Source: Pilatotrama ljubarskyi (taxonomy: Eukaryota; Basidiomycota; Agaricomycetes; Polyporales; Polyporaceae). From it: 64,000 nucleotides of DNA. Shown here piece by piece: positions 1 through 12,459 of the stretch. The stretch covers positions 124,001 through 188,000 of the forward strand of contig MU277677.1 in NCBI GenBank assembly GCA_022385805.1, read 5' to 3'. The position numbers were made by a program, and so were the translations under genes. Below the pieces are notes generated by a model. It ran no database searches and was not told where the DNA came from. It saw only the letters and a program-made list of their open reading frames with translations. Numbering within the stretch: the first letter of the stretch is position 1; every line of letters begins with the position of its first letter.

Positions 1-320
1 GCGGAACCCTTGAATTCTAACAAGTGTAAACAACGCCAGAAAATGGGCAGGCGCTAGTGTCCGCCGTTTCGATCACGCCTGGCGCTCAAGCTCACCCATC
101 CCGTTTTCCGCTTCTTCCCATCCCTCCTGTCTGGCTGTCTCTCAGGAAGTTTGAACCGGAGCAGGACTCGACTCTCTTGTTACGTTTTAGAGGGAGCCAG
201 CACAGTCAATAGCGAGGGGATATCCGGTGTGTACCTTCAGCTGCGCCATTCCTCGGCATGGGTTCACTCAACGGCGTGGCACATCCCTCGATACAGGTAC
301 CTTCAAAAAGTCCCGCGTCG
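1..320. other. upstream region of SUV3 homologue
   Basis: No gene is seen here. It is the presumed promoter and 5' leader of the helicase gene that follows. An in-frame ATG at 258 could extend that protein by 21 residues. Confidence 0.4.
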
Positions 321-2803
321 ATGATTCGCGTACCTCAACTCATACGAACACAATGTCGACGCGACCTTCGCCCATCCCTAGCTCCTGTTCAGCAGCTTTT
401 AAGTCGGTCTCGCGGCGGGGTAGCCCGTCCTTCGCGGAAAAAGCAGGAAGGACATCGTAAACCGGCAGGACTACATAAACCCCCCCGCAATGTCTACCAC
501 GACGAGCCCGGAACTCAGGAACGCAAGGTAGATCTCTCTGCCTCCCAAGTACCAGACTACTTTGCGGAGAACGCCTTTGACTGGCTCTCGGCTTCCACGG
601 CGCGCATCATGGACCGTCTGGAGCGCTTCGGCCTCCCCGGACCCTGCCTAAAGCACCTACTCAAGGCCTACATCCGCGCTATGGAGAGAGGCGTCGTCTT
701 CCGGGATCTGAAGTACGGGGAGGAGCAGCTGGAGCGCATGGCGTACGACGTGTCAAAGTCCCCGCGGCGCTTCGTGGACCAGTACTACACGCGGATGCTT
801 TTCGAGTGGGCTAGTACCCCAGGAGGCCAGGAGGTTTTGGAGGAGGTTATCTCCAATGACGCGTTGTCTCGCATGCAAGGTCTCTTCCGCGCTGCCGACC
901 TTTCGAAGATAGGCTGGGAATACGTCCTCACCCGAAGGAACCGCCCTCGCAAGTTCATTATGCACGTCGGACCCACCAACAGCGGGAAGACGCACAACGC
1001 TCTTCGCGCCTTGGCAGCAGCCAAACGAGGTATCTACGCCGGACCTCTTCGTCTCCTGGCCTACGAGATCTACGACCGGCTCAACAAGGGCCAGATCGTC
1101 CCGCTTGGCGTCGAACCCGACCCGGAGACAGAGCCCGACTCCTTCAGCAACATCGACTTGGGCGAAGCAGCTGCTATTGGAAAGGAAGTCGTCGTGACGA
1201 AGACAGGAAACCCGAAGTATGCTCGCGCGTGCAACATGCTGACGGGCGAGGAACAAAAGGTGGTGTCAGAAAACGCTAATCTCCTCAGCTGCACCGTCGA
1301 AATGACGCCCCACTCCGACGCTTGGGACGTCGCCGTCATCGACGAGATTCAACTCATCGCTGATAGGAGTCGCGGAGGAGCGTGGACCAACGCCGTGGTT
1401 GGCTTGAACGCTGCGGAGATCCACCTCTGCGGTGAGGAATCCGCAATCCCAGTGATTGAAGCGCTCGTGCGCTACATGGGGGATTCGCTCGAAATCAAGC
1501 GATACGAACGTCTGACGCCACTCGTCGTTGCGGAGAAGAGTCTTGAAGGTGATCTCAAGAACATCGAGAAGGGGGACTGCGCCGTCGCCTTTTCTAGAAC
1601 CGGTATCTTCAGCTTGAAGACCCGTATCGAGAAGGAGACCAAGATGCGCTGTGCCCTGGCCTATGGACGGTTGCCTCCGGAGATTCGCAGTGAGCAGGCC
1701 GCTCTCTTTAACGATCCCAACAGCGACTACCATGTGCTGGTCGGAAGCGATGCCATCGGAATGGGGCTTAATCTGTATGTACTCATGCATCTTGTCGTCA
1801 CTGGCTGTTGCTGAGCCACTTCACAGGAAGATCAAGCGCATCGTATTCGAAGCCGTCTGGAAGTGGGACGGCGGTGCGTCTAGGCTTCTCTCGACTTCCC
1901 AGATCAAGCAGATCGCCGGTCGTGCGGGACGCTTTGGCCTGCATGGGGCAGATTCAGCAGGAGGTGTGGTGACGACCCTCAACCCCGATGACCTTGAGGT
2001 CGTCCGTAAGGCTCTGGCTTCTCCCTACGAGCCCATCCGCTACGCGCGCCTCACTATGACCTCCGATAAGTTCACCGGAGTCGTACAGGCGCTACCGCTG
2101 GGGTCTTCCCAGAGGACCGTGGGCGACGTATTTGAATACGTAGCCAAGGTACCCCCGCGCTTCGAGTTCGAGCACGTAAACGACCAGGACGCATGCTTCC
2201 GCTTCATCGACCACTATGCGGACTGCCTCACTACTCCCAAACGGCTCATGGTTCAGCTATCACCCTGTCCATGGCGCGACGAGAAGGCGGTAGCGGGTGC
2301 AAGGGTGATGATGGACATCTTCCGCGACAAAGTCCGGGTGTCCCTCGAAGAAGCCCTGCTCCGTTCAGGACTGCTCCAGCACCTCAACGACGTATTGCTG
2401 CTCATGGAGGACGACTCGGCCAAGTGCGGACAGTCCAAGATCGTGGCGCTCCTCGCGCAGTTGGAAACCATACACAAGGTCATCGTGATGTACCTTTGGT
2501 ACACTTATCGCTACTCCATCGCATTCCCGGACCAGGTGCTGGCCTTCAAACTCCGGCAGCTGGCGGAGGTGGCGATAGATTGGTGCCTCGAGGCTATGCA
2601 TGCTACCAGGATCGGTGCACGGAGTCCTGCTGCTGAGGCGCGCAGTCGGGTGCTGGACCGCCGTCCCCTTTCGAGACCCACCTGGGTGGAGACGAGGAAT
2701 GAGCGGCGGAATCAGAAGATCGAGCAGCTCAATAGTATTTTAAGCGGTACGCCCCCTCTGTTTTGTTCTGTGCACTCCACTCACAGATCTGCAGAGTCCT
2801 TGA
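321..2803 (+). CDS. SUV3: mitochondrial ATP-dependent RNA helicase SUV3
   Basis: Predicted SUV3-type DExH RNA helicase, known in fungi as the helicase of the mitochondrial RNA degradosome, acting with an exoribonuclease on intron and aberrant RNAs. Visible motifs are Walker A GPTNSGKTHNA, DEIQ with VIDEIQLIAD, a SDAIGMGLNL motif V region and QIAGRAGRFG motif VI. The ATG at 321 starts an Arg-rich, acid-free leader (MIRVPQLIRTQCRRDLR) that suits a mitochondrial presequence. An in-frame ATG at 258 is the alternative. Exon 1 is 321..1774, intron 1775..1826, and exon 2 starts at 1827, giving GLNL-KIKR across the junction. A second possible intron (2747..2786, only 40 nt) keeps phase and gives a stop at 2803, total 796 aa. 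Without it the frame stays open to 2826. Length matches the family (about 750-800 aa). Confidence 0.9.
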
Positions 2804-3068
2804 GCCCGGATGCCATTGTACGGTGATTCACTACGCGGTCGACGGCCAGGAGGACGGAGTCACATGATCGCGTATTTGCCCTTCTTTGGTCGTATGTCGA
2901 ACCAAGTTCAACAGCTCGCGATCGAACGGCACTCCTCCTCTTTTCCAACCATTCGCTCCCGCCGACTCTGCTCACGAAAAAACCCCCATTACCATCCATT
3001 CGCTGCTGGGCTGGTCCTCCTGCACCTCCGTCTCGACGACGTTACGACCTCACATCATTACCTCTATA

Positions 3069-3692
3069 ATGTTATTGTCCTACGTAATACTCGCATTGTC
3101 CGCCTCGTTCGCCCATCTGGCGTCCGCTGCACCTACGGATCTGGTCGCCCTGGGCAAGAACGTTGCTGAACCTGGTACCCTCCTCGGGCGGCATTACTCG
3201 GTTCAGGACCGCCGCCTTGCACGTTCGTCTCTTCCCGCGGACACGACAGCCTCTGACAATGCGAACACCAACGCGGCTCGTCGTCTCGTTCCGTACGCGA
3301 AGTACCTGGCAGACCGCTCGGACGATGTTTGGCTTCATGTGCGTGAGCGGCGGGCGGACGACCCCGAGGACGTGAACTACCTCTCGGACGTCAGCACCTA
3401 CTCCGCTCCGAGGCCCTTTGGCCCTCCCACGCCTCCTCCTGCGCCTGTTCGCCCGCCTCCACCGCCTGTTCCTCCAGTCGCCAGGCCTCCGCCCGTCGCT
3501 AGACCGCCTGCTGCTGCCAACCCTCCGCCCGTCGTTACACCCCCGGACGTCGCCAACGCTCCCGCAGATGGCGTCAAGCCCAAGTCCGGGAAGGGCTCGC
3601 AGACCAAACACGCGTCTAAGGCGAAGGCGAAGACAACGAAGAAGCTTAGCAAGGAGGGGAAGAAGGCGAAGGCGGGTCAGCCTCCGTCCTGA
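3069..3692 (+). CDS. small secreted proline- and lysine-rich protein, function unknown
   Basis: Single-exon gene of 207 aa. The N-terminus (MLLSYVILALSASFAHLASA-AP) is a good signal peptide with a likely cleavage after ASA. The middle holds RR/KR dibasic sites. Residues about 115-165 are a Pro-rich tract made of PPP and PPVARPP units. The last 40 residues are Lys/Ala-rich (KAKAKTTKK, KEGKKAKAG). No catalytic domain is recognised. It could be a cell-wall associated or basic secreted protein. The frame is open upstream to 2886, but the ATG at 3069 is preferred because it begins exactly at the signal peptide. Confidence 0.6.
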   Translation: MLLSYVILALSASFAHLASAAPTDLVALGKNVAEPGTLLGRHYSVQDRRLARSSLPADTTASDNANTNAARRLVPYAKYLADRSDDVWLHVRERRADDPEDVNYLSDVSTYSAPRPFGPPTPPPAPVRPPPPPVPPVARPPPVARPPAAANPPPVVTPPDVANAPADGVKPKSGKGSQTKHASKAKAKTTKKLSKEGKKAKAGQPPS

Positions 3693-4228
3693 GTGTCCCA
3701 ATCAACCTGTCGCGGCCGGACATTACATAGACCTCCACCACTCTATAGTACGATTGTAGCAACAGATGGACATCATTACTCGACCTACGTGGTTTATGAC
3801 GCGCTCTGATATATTGTAGGCCGGCGACGAATGCGCTGGGTTCTGCAGCTTAGTTGGATGTGAAATATCAATCGTCCACTCGGATGAGACCCTAACCCCG
3901 GGTTCGGAGCGCAATGATGTCATCAGTAAGGGGGACGTTCAGTACAGAGGTGTTCCCGTTACAGTATGGACCGTTTGTACTTGAACGCCCACGCCTGTAT
4001 ACATGTGCTTGAACCTGTTCTATATCGCCAGGCCAAACAAAGGAGAAGCTGAAGAGTCCGGACCCCCGTGAGAGCAGACCCCCGTGAGAGCAGACGGTGT
4101 GTGCTAGAATGATGGATCCACTTCAGGATACCGCGGAAAGCTGATGCTACGTGCAGAGCCGCAGGACGTGCCTTCGGGTACAGAAACGTCTACTCTTCTA
4201 CCGCGAAGCGTATCGCTAGCGAAAAGAT
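3693..4228. other. intergenic region with a short tandem repeat
   Basis: No gene seen. It holds the 16-bp tandem duplication listed at 4062..4094. Confidence 0.4.
4062..4094. repeat. two-copy 16-bp tandem repeat
   Basis: The unit GACCCCCGTGAGAGCA occurs twice back to back and is followed by GACGG. It lies about 135 bp upstream of the next gene. The core GACCCCCG also recurs in the repeat patch near 20.7-21.4 kb. Confidence 0.7.
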
Positions 4229-5017
4229 ATGGAGACCGACGTAGCTGATTCAGAGATTACTGCACCATCTGCAGCAGCTCAGCTGGATGGACCAACCGCG
4301 TCGAAGATGGTGCACCCTCTATCCCCGGCTCAGGAAAGAAAGCTAGTCGACTACCTCGATGATCAGTTCCTCGAAGTAACGAGGAACTTCAAGAAACGGT
4401 TAGTCTGTTGAGCCGCAATCGTCTAGCTTAATATAACGTAGTAACTCATGCCGAACCATTCACACAGGTCGGACCCGTCATCTCCGCTCTCGACGCTCCA
4501 TGCCTACCTCGAAGCGACGCACCATATGCTCTCTCTCATCCTCCAGATTCCTCCAGTAGATCCCTCCGCCCCGCTGCGAACCTCTCTCCTGTTGCGGTTG
4601 ACTGGGGAGGTCCTGCAAGCCATCCCAGGATACACCCCCGACACCGAGACATTGCCCCTGCTCCTGGCATGGCTCAACGACCTCGACCAAGCCTGGCTCG
4701 CCATCATCCGTGGCCAAGCGTGGGACCCGGAGGAGTGCACAGGCGTCCAGGTTGAGCTGCCCCCGGATGCGAAGGTTTCGCGGATGAGCCAGACCGAGCG
4801 CACGCGCCTGCGGAGCCTGCTCATATCAGGGACAGATAGCTTGGAGGAGTGGCTGGAAGGGCTGGATACGAGAGGAGAGGCCAGCGTTGAGATCACGCTG
4901 CAGAGGCTGGGGCTGGAACAGTCGTTCAATGAGTTGTTCTCGGGGACGTTGGCGGAGATCGGGTCGTTGGTTGGGTCGGAGGTCAATGATCCCAGGGGGA
5001 TGATCGGGACATGCTGA
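4229..5017 (+). CDS. conserved hypothetical protein, two exons
   Basis: Predicted protein of 239 aa. Exon 1 is 4229..4398 and the intron is 4399..4467 (GT..CACACAG). The junction reads FKKR-SDPSSPL in a single frame. The first 35 residues are acidic and Ala-rich. LSPAQERKLVDYLDDQFLEV looks like a helix. The rest is Leu-rich and helical (LEATHHMLSLILQIP, LLLAWLNDLDQAWLAII), with no signal peptide or membrane segment. I do not recognise the family. A helical cytosolic or nuclear adaptor is possible, but that is only a guess from composition. Confidence 0.65.
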
Positions 5018-5380
5018 CATTCCTTTGTGATCCTCTATACTTTGACTGTATGGTATGCGATTGCTGTACCAATAGTGCTTCAAAGCGGCATTGCGGCTCT
5101 TCTGAGATGTTTCCACGGGCGCGGTCATCCATATCTGAGTCTACTATGTGACTTGTCTGAGGGCTCCGAGCCGTGGTACAGTGAGGTCTGAAGCTCGTCC
5201 GCCTTACCCAGCAGATTTCAGCGGCTTCCAGATACCGGAGATAGAGACGAAGGGGCTAGAGAGTAACATCAACCGAGACCGCGAGCGTGTGATGTGTATA
5301 ATAATACTAGTGCAAGCTTACAGCATTGCAGATTAGTATAAGCAGGGGATAAACGACCAGACGAGGCACCAAACCCGGGT
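5018..5380. other. convergent intergenic region
   Basis: 3' flanks of the gene to the left (plus) and the tRNA synthetase (minus). No feature recognised. Confidence 0.4.
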
Positions 5381-6847
<1,467 letters not shown>

Positions 6848-7006
6848 GAGCAGCGCCCGCGAATGATGTCGCCCGCGTCGGTCCGTCGGACTGTGCGCGC
6901 GGTGCGTCGCGGCTTGTATTTCACAATCTCTCATCCCTACTACCGTCTCCTCCGCTTGGTGTATCTGGCTCTCTGGGCTCTCTCGTGTTCTGGTGCTGTA
7001 TCTGAT
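6848..7006. promoter_or_regulatory. compact divergent promoter, WARS2/MAK10
   Basis: 159 bp separate the predicted start codons of the mitochondrial TrpRS (minus) and the NatC subunit (plus), so the two genes must share this region. No obvious TATA box is seen. Confidence 0.5.
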
Positions 7007-9769
7007 ATGGCTGACTACTCTGAATACGACGACTGGTTCGAGATGCCGGGGGGAGACGACTTCGTAGACGTTACGGAGCTGTTTGTGGCGGGCGCACAAG
7101 GTGCGTGATTTCGATTTACATTCTCGATGTACATATGCGCTGACCAGTCGCTCCGGCGATGAACAAGACATGGAGCCGGAGGAGGTGCTGCTCATGGACG
7201 GCTTCACCCTGATGGATGCCATGAGTGCATTTGAGGTGAGTGCGGCCTAAAATGAGAGTGACGCCAGAGATTCACGATGTCTTGCGCAGATTGGCGAACC
7301 CCGACTTGACAGCGGGATGATACTCGAGGAACAGCGCAGGCCGCCCTTTGACCCGCTCGCGCCCCTGCTGCCCGAGGAAGTGTGCTGGATCCTGGACCGC
7401 AGCTTCGCGTGCGAGGTGAATAGCCCTGGCACTACCCTGTATGTACCCCACTTCATGTCGTCTGGTCCAGATGGAATGGCATGCGGGAAAGACGCTCTCC
7501 CAGAGCGTCTTCACCCTCCTCTTTGTGCACCACCTGCCCGACATCAACCCAGAGTACCTTGCTCCGGAGGAAGACGGCGACCCCGCGCGGCCGCAGTGGC
7601 TCGTAACGGTGGTCGTGCGAGCAGCAATGCTCGGCCTGCTGAAATGCTGCGACTTCGTTTGGAGAGAGCTTTCCAAGAACAGAGTACATGATGTCAGTCT
7701 TCGTTCCGTGTCTGACTGCTCACGTATCACTCAAGACTCAATCATAGGTAGAAGATTGGCAAGGCGAAAAGTGCGACGTATCCCTCTTAGAAGGCGTCAA
7801 CGCCGAAGTCATTTCGCGCATCTTGGATAACGCATGCGACTGGCTCCGACAGTCGCACCTACCTGAGAGCCAAGTATCGGCACTCTGCGCCCGACTACTC
7901 CTACGCAAAGTGAGCTGATACCGCATGTGAGACGGCGGCGCAACTCACTGAATGCATAGACTATCCTGCAACTCTACCGCTCTAATCCGCTGACGAACGT
8001 AGACGAGCTACAAGTCGACATCGCAGCCGCACTCGGTCTCTTGTATCGAATACGTGCCTCGCCGCAATCACCGCTACCGCCCCACTCCCCAGCCCTACTT
8101 GCGATGGACCCATATATCGCCCGTCGTCTACCTAATTTCATGCCCATCCGCGTTACTGAGCTTCCGCCCCAAGAAGAGAGCTGGAAGACTCTCGAAGCCT
8201 TTCTCGGGTATTGGCAAGAGGTCGCCAGGCTTGTAACCTCGCCGTCGCTTCTGAAGTGGGAGGTACTGGGTTCGTCTTCTGCACTATCACCTGATACTCA
8301 CGACGTCACCCTAGGCTGCCGGATCTTTGTGCTTTGCGCTCGGCAGGAGTGTCGCGCCTCCGTTCCATCGATCACTAGCTCAGGTCAGCGAGCTCAACCC
8401 TTACTCTGCATTCGCGGCATATTCATGATTACGACAGAGTCTGTTTTGCGACAGGAACCTCGTTCTCGGGACACATCCGCCGACATGGCTGGTGGAGCAG
8501 TTCTTCCACGAGACAATTGGGCTCTCTTACGAGACCATTTTGCGTGCTCTGGAACGTAGCGCTCCGCAGCCACAGCTGGCCTCGATGCAGGATGTCATCG
8601 AGCGACGAATCACCAAGGCACGCTTGTTACTCACGATCACCGCGGAAATGCTGACCGCGTTCATGTAGCTCATGGCCCCGCACATCAGGTCGAACTGGTA
8701 TAACCCTCCGCGACGAAGGAGGCACTTGATGAAGGAAGTGCTGGAATGGCACCAGCTGTACGACGTCCTGCTCAAAGACATCCAACAGCATCGGGCGCCA
8801 GTAAGTCCTCCCTTCCTCCGAAGGCTTATGCGACCCGGCGCGAACGCGACACGACAGGACGCGTCCACCGCGCGAATACTCGCGGCCATCCCACAAGCCG
8901 CTCAGCTCTGTCGATTGTCTACTAGCCGGGAGGTTATCCTTGCTGGTTTTCAGCAAGAGCTGTACGCGCCGGAAGAGAAACCCATCGCGTATTGGTACCT
9001 TGCTCGTATCCTCGACGTACACTTAGGCTGCATAGAGGAACTTCTCCCTGCAGTTCCACCAGGTCCGATGCCAAGTCTTTCAACGGTCCCGCCCTAGACT
9101 TACAGAACATGCGCAGATACTCTGGCGCACCGCGAACTCGCATTTCAATCGGAACACTTAGCGGCACTGCAGATGGTTTTCACGACACTCGTCGCTGTAA
9201 GCGACCTTGGTCTCTGATCTACACTCTGGCCCTCATCGTCTGCAGCTCACCGCAGGATGCATCACTTCTCCGTGGCACAGGATCACCCTGAACTTCCTGC
9301 GAAGGTACAAATGGCTGTTCGACCCCGACTTCGACGATCTCGTCCCTGCAGAGCCGATACCCGACTTGTTGGCATTCCCGAACGCTTTGCAAGAGTTCCT
9401 GCTCGTGCGTCCCGCATTGCGCGCCCAAACACGGATGACGCTGAACCCTTTCCGATAGGACCAGCTCTACTCGCCGTCCCAGTCCTTCCTGCTTGCGCAC
9501 GACATCGTGACCCGTCTGAGCGAGGCATCGCATGACTGGCTGGGCCATTGGGCTGCTGACAGGAGAGAGGCGAGCCATAATCATCCCTTCCTACCTTCCC
9601 GCGTCTCCGTCTGACCTGTGTTTCCTAGTACTTGCGTAACCTTGCGGCAGTATGCGACCGTCTCAAGCGCGTAGCTCCGGAGAGCCTGCTGGAGCTTCCG
9701 AACTTCAACTTGTCCACTCTGAAGTGGATACCTGACGTGCATCCGTGGCTTCCGACCGTAGCTTCATAA
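7007..9769 (+). CDS. MAK10: NatC N-alpha-acetyltransferase auxiliary subunit Mak10/NAA35
   Basis: Predicted large auxiliary subunit of the NatC complex, which with NAA30 and NAA38 acetylates nascent N-termini such as Met-Leu/Ile at the ribosome. The diagnostic block is DVTELF followed by MDGFTLMDAMSAFEIGEPRLDSGMI, the Mak10 signature in which AMSA(I/F)E is followed by PKMDxGM. Further on are SVFTLLFVHHLPDI, MDPYIARRLPNFMP and a C-terminus ending in NLSTLKWIPDVHPWLP. The gene is heavily split: roughly ten short introns, including one from 7101 to about 7166 that joins AGAQ to DMEPEE, one after 7235, and one near 7690-7747. The start ATG at 7007 (MADYSEYDDWF) leads directly into the conserved region. 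Internal exon limits in the 8.2-9.6 kb part are approximate. Confidence 0.88.
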
Positions 9770-10197
9770 CACTTCGGGATGGGGTCCGGTAGGGTGATAT
9801 AGTGGTGATATACCCGCCTGGGAACGGCAGTGCTGCCTGTAGAAGAGATTGAATGTATAAGGTCTGATATTGTAGCAAGGCCGTGAACGACTGCCTCACA
9901 CCGCCATGCTCTTGCGGCTCTCCTCGGTATTAACTTGGTAAGACAAGTGGTAAGATGGTGTAAGTAACTTGATCCAGCTCATCCTCTCCGAGAGTCGAAG
10001 GGATGTGTATATCACCTCGGAGTTACCGGTCCGATCCCGATCTGAGAACGATACGGCCGAGTCAACTTGGTCAAGCTACTAAGGTTAAGCTCAGTGCTGC
10101 AGTGACCTCACTCTAGTGCAGGTCTTAGCGGCACCGCAACGCACGCTTATCTCTTGCGGCGTGCCAGATACCACCCAGCAGCGGTAGTCGAGGAAAT
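9770..10197. other. intergenic region
   Basis: About 430 bp between MAK10 and THI20. No RNA or repeat recognised. In particular, no TPP riboswitch core was found upstream of THI20. Confidence 0.4.
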
Positions 10198-12315
10198 ATG
10201 GAAAATACACCGCCGCCAGCCGTCCTCACCATCGCCGGGACCGACCCAAGCGGAGGCGCCGGCATTCAAGTGAGCGATTCTGACAGAGTTCATTATGATT
10301 GAGAGAAACTGAGAGAGGCATGGCATAGGCCGACTTGAAGGCGTTCACAGCTCATGGATGCTATGGGATGTCTGTAATCACTGCCCTCGTTGCACAGAAC
10401 ACTACCGGTGTCCGCAAGGTACATCCTTCGCCTCCGGATTTTGTCGAGGAACAGGTGAGCATCTGTATGTCGAGCTCGACAACGCCGCTAAGCGACTATT
10501 CGATAGATACGGTCAGTGCTAGATGACATTGAGGTGCACGGCCTCAAGACCGGAATGCTGTTCGATGCGGACAACACCCGCGCCGTCGCACGAACGCTCA
10601 AGTCGCACTACGCGAACGCCCCCAAAGTCCCGCCTCTGGTCGTGGACCCGGTTTGTGTGTCCACCTCTGGGCATACGCTGCTGGCCCCCGAAGCAGTCGC
10701 GGTCATGATCGAGGAGCTGTTTCCTCTGGCTGCCCTCATAACCCCGAACAAGTCTGAGGCGGAGCTGCTGCTATCCCAGAGGGGCGCCGCAGTCAAGATC
10801 GCAAACCTCGATGATATGGTCTCTGCCTCGGAGAAGCTCCTTGCACTCGGTTCGAAGGCCGTGCTCCTCAAAGGTGGACATGTAGAGCTCACCCTCGCGG
10901 ACGTCGAGAAGCTGGCAGCAGCTCGTCCCGACGTGACGGTCGTACGGGAGGAACTACTGCTCGACAATATGGAGATCCTGCAGGTTAATGAACAGGACCT
11001 GTCTTCACGTCAACTCGTAGTGGACGTACTCAGGGAAGCAGAGAACATCACGCTGTTTGTGAGTCCCCGGATAGAATCCACGAGCACGCACGGCACCGGC
11101 TGCACACTATCTGCCGTCATCGCCTCTCTACTGGCAAAGGGACAGTCGTGTAAGTGGTTATCTCGCAAATAGTGTTGCTGGGACTGACAGTCGGTAGTGG
11201 TGGAGGCCACCAAGCAAGCTACCGCCTTCACCCATGTCGGCATCGAGACGGCGTTTCCAATTGGGAAGGGTCATGGTCCGTTAAACCACATGCATGCGCT
11301 GACGCAGAGAGTTATTCCGCCGTATGTATTATGTTCAGTTCGGTCGGCAACTCGGACTGACATATCGTCGGTAGACCAACAGCGACCAACCCACACCCTC
11401 TTACTCGAGTCCTCATCCAGTCGGCGGCCAAGACATGGAAGGAGTACGTGGAGCATGACTTCGTGAAGCAGCTCGCGCGAGGCACCCTCCCCCAGGAATG
11501 CTTCCTGCACTTCATCAAGTACGTGTGCTTTCCTGTAACGAGAGCCGATCACTCACGTTGCTCGCAGACAAGACTACTTGTATCTGAAGTACTACGCACG
11601 CGCGTATGGGTGAGCAGCGTTAGCAGCCTTCAGGAGTGTCAAGCAAGCCCTTAAGGCTTATCTGTGTAGTTTGCTGGTGGCAAAGTCCTCAACGTACAGC
11701 TCCATCCAATCAGCGACACAGACCATCATCAACGTCATCAATGAAGTCTCGACGCACAAGGCATTTTGCGCGCAGTGGGGCATCAGCGAGGCCGACCTCG
11801 CTGCCACGCCCGAGTCTCCTTCCACGACGGCGTACGGCGCATATTTGCTGGACACCGGACTGCAGGGTCAGTCACTTGCCTAGGCACCACGATATGGTTT
11901 GGGCGAAGCTGATGCTGGAGTGCCGTCCAGGCGACAGCGCGAAGCTCATCATGGCATTGGCCGCATGCTTGCTCGGATACGGCGAGGTCGGGCTCTGGCT
12001 CAAGAAAGAGGCGGCGCAGCCGAACAGCTGGGTCAAGCTCGAGGGCAACGTCTACCTGAAGTGGATCGAAGACTACTCTGGCGAGCAATACCAGAGTGCC
12101 GTCAAGCTCGGTCTGGGTCAGTGCCTTTCGCCGATATCTGTAGGACGATCCGACGGCACAGTGGGGTTGCTGACAGCTCTCCTTCAGAGACGATCGAGTC
12201 GCTGGCGGTGGCAGACCCGCCGAACGCCCTCCGCTTTCAGGAGTGGTGCGCTATCTGGGAGAAGTGCACGCGCCTGGAGAAGGGATTCTGGGATGCATCC
12301 CTCAATCTGTTGTGA
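10198..12315 (+). CDS. THI20: hydroxymethylpyrimidine/phosphomethylpyrimidine kinase fused to TenA domain
   Basis: Bifunctional thiamine-pathway protein of the Thi20/21 type. The N-terminal ThiD domain phosphorylates HMP and HMP-P. The C-terminal TenA/Thi-4 domain is a thiaminase II fold that recycles pyrimidine. The ThiD part shows TIAGTDPSGGAGIQADLKAF, VVDPVCVSTSGH, LLKGGH and STHGTGCTLSAVIA (anion hole). The TenA part shows EYVEHDFVKQLARGTLP, QDYLYLKYYARAYGLLVAKS and AACLLGYGEVG with the family's conserved Cys. Exon 1 starts at 10198 (MENTPPPAVLTIAG) and ends at CAA before GTGAGC. Exon 2 resumes at GCCGACTTG. About seven to eight introns follow. The stop is at 12315 (ASLNLL). The domain order is the usual fungal one. 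Confidence 0.92.
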
Positions 12316-12459
12316 TTGGCTGGTGAGAGTAACATATACAGAGATGATTAGCGAGATACTAGAACAAGAGAGCAAGCAAGAGCAGCACAGAGCAATGTAT
12401 CGGTAGCTATGATATAGATCTCCAGAATATGCAAGCGGCGATGCGAGCCATCCGCGAAA

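Noticed and set aside
10000..10198. Possible TPP riboswitch upstream of THI20
   Set aside because: The conserved CTGAGA and ACC-x-TGAACCTGAT cores are absent.
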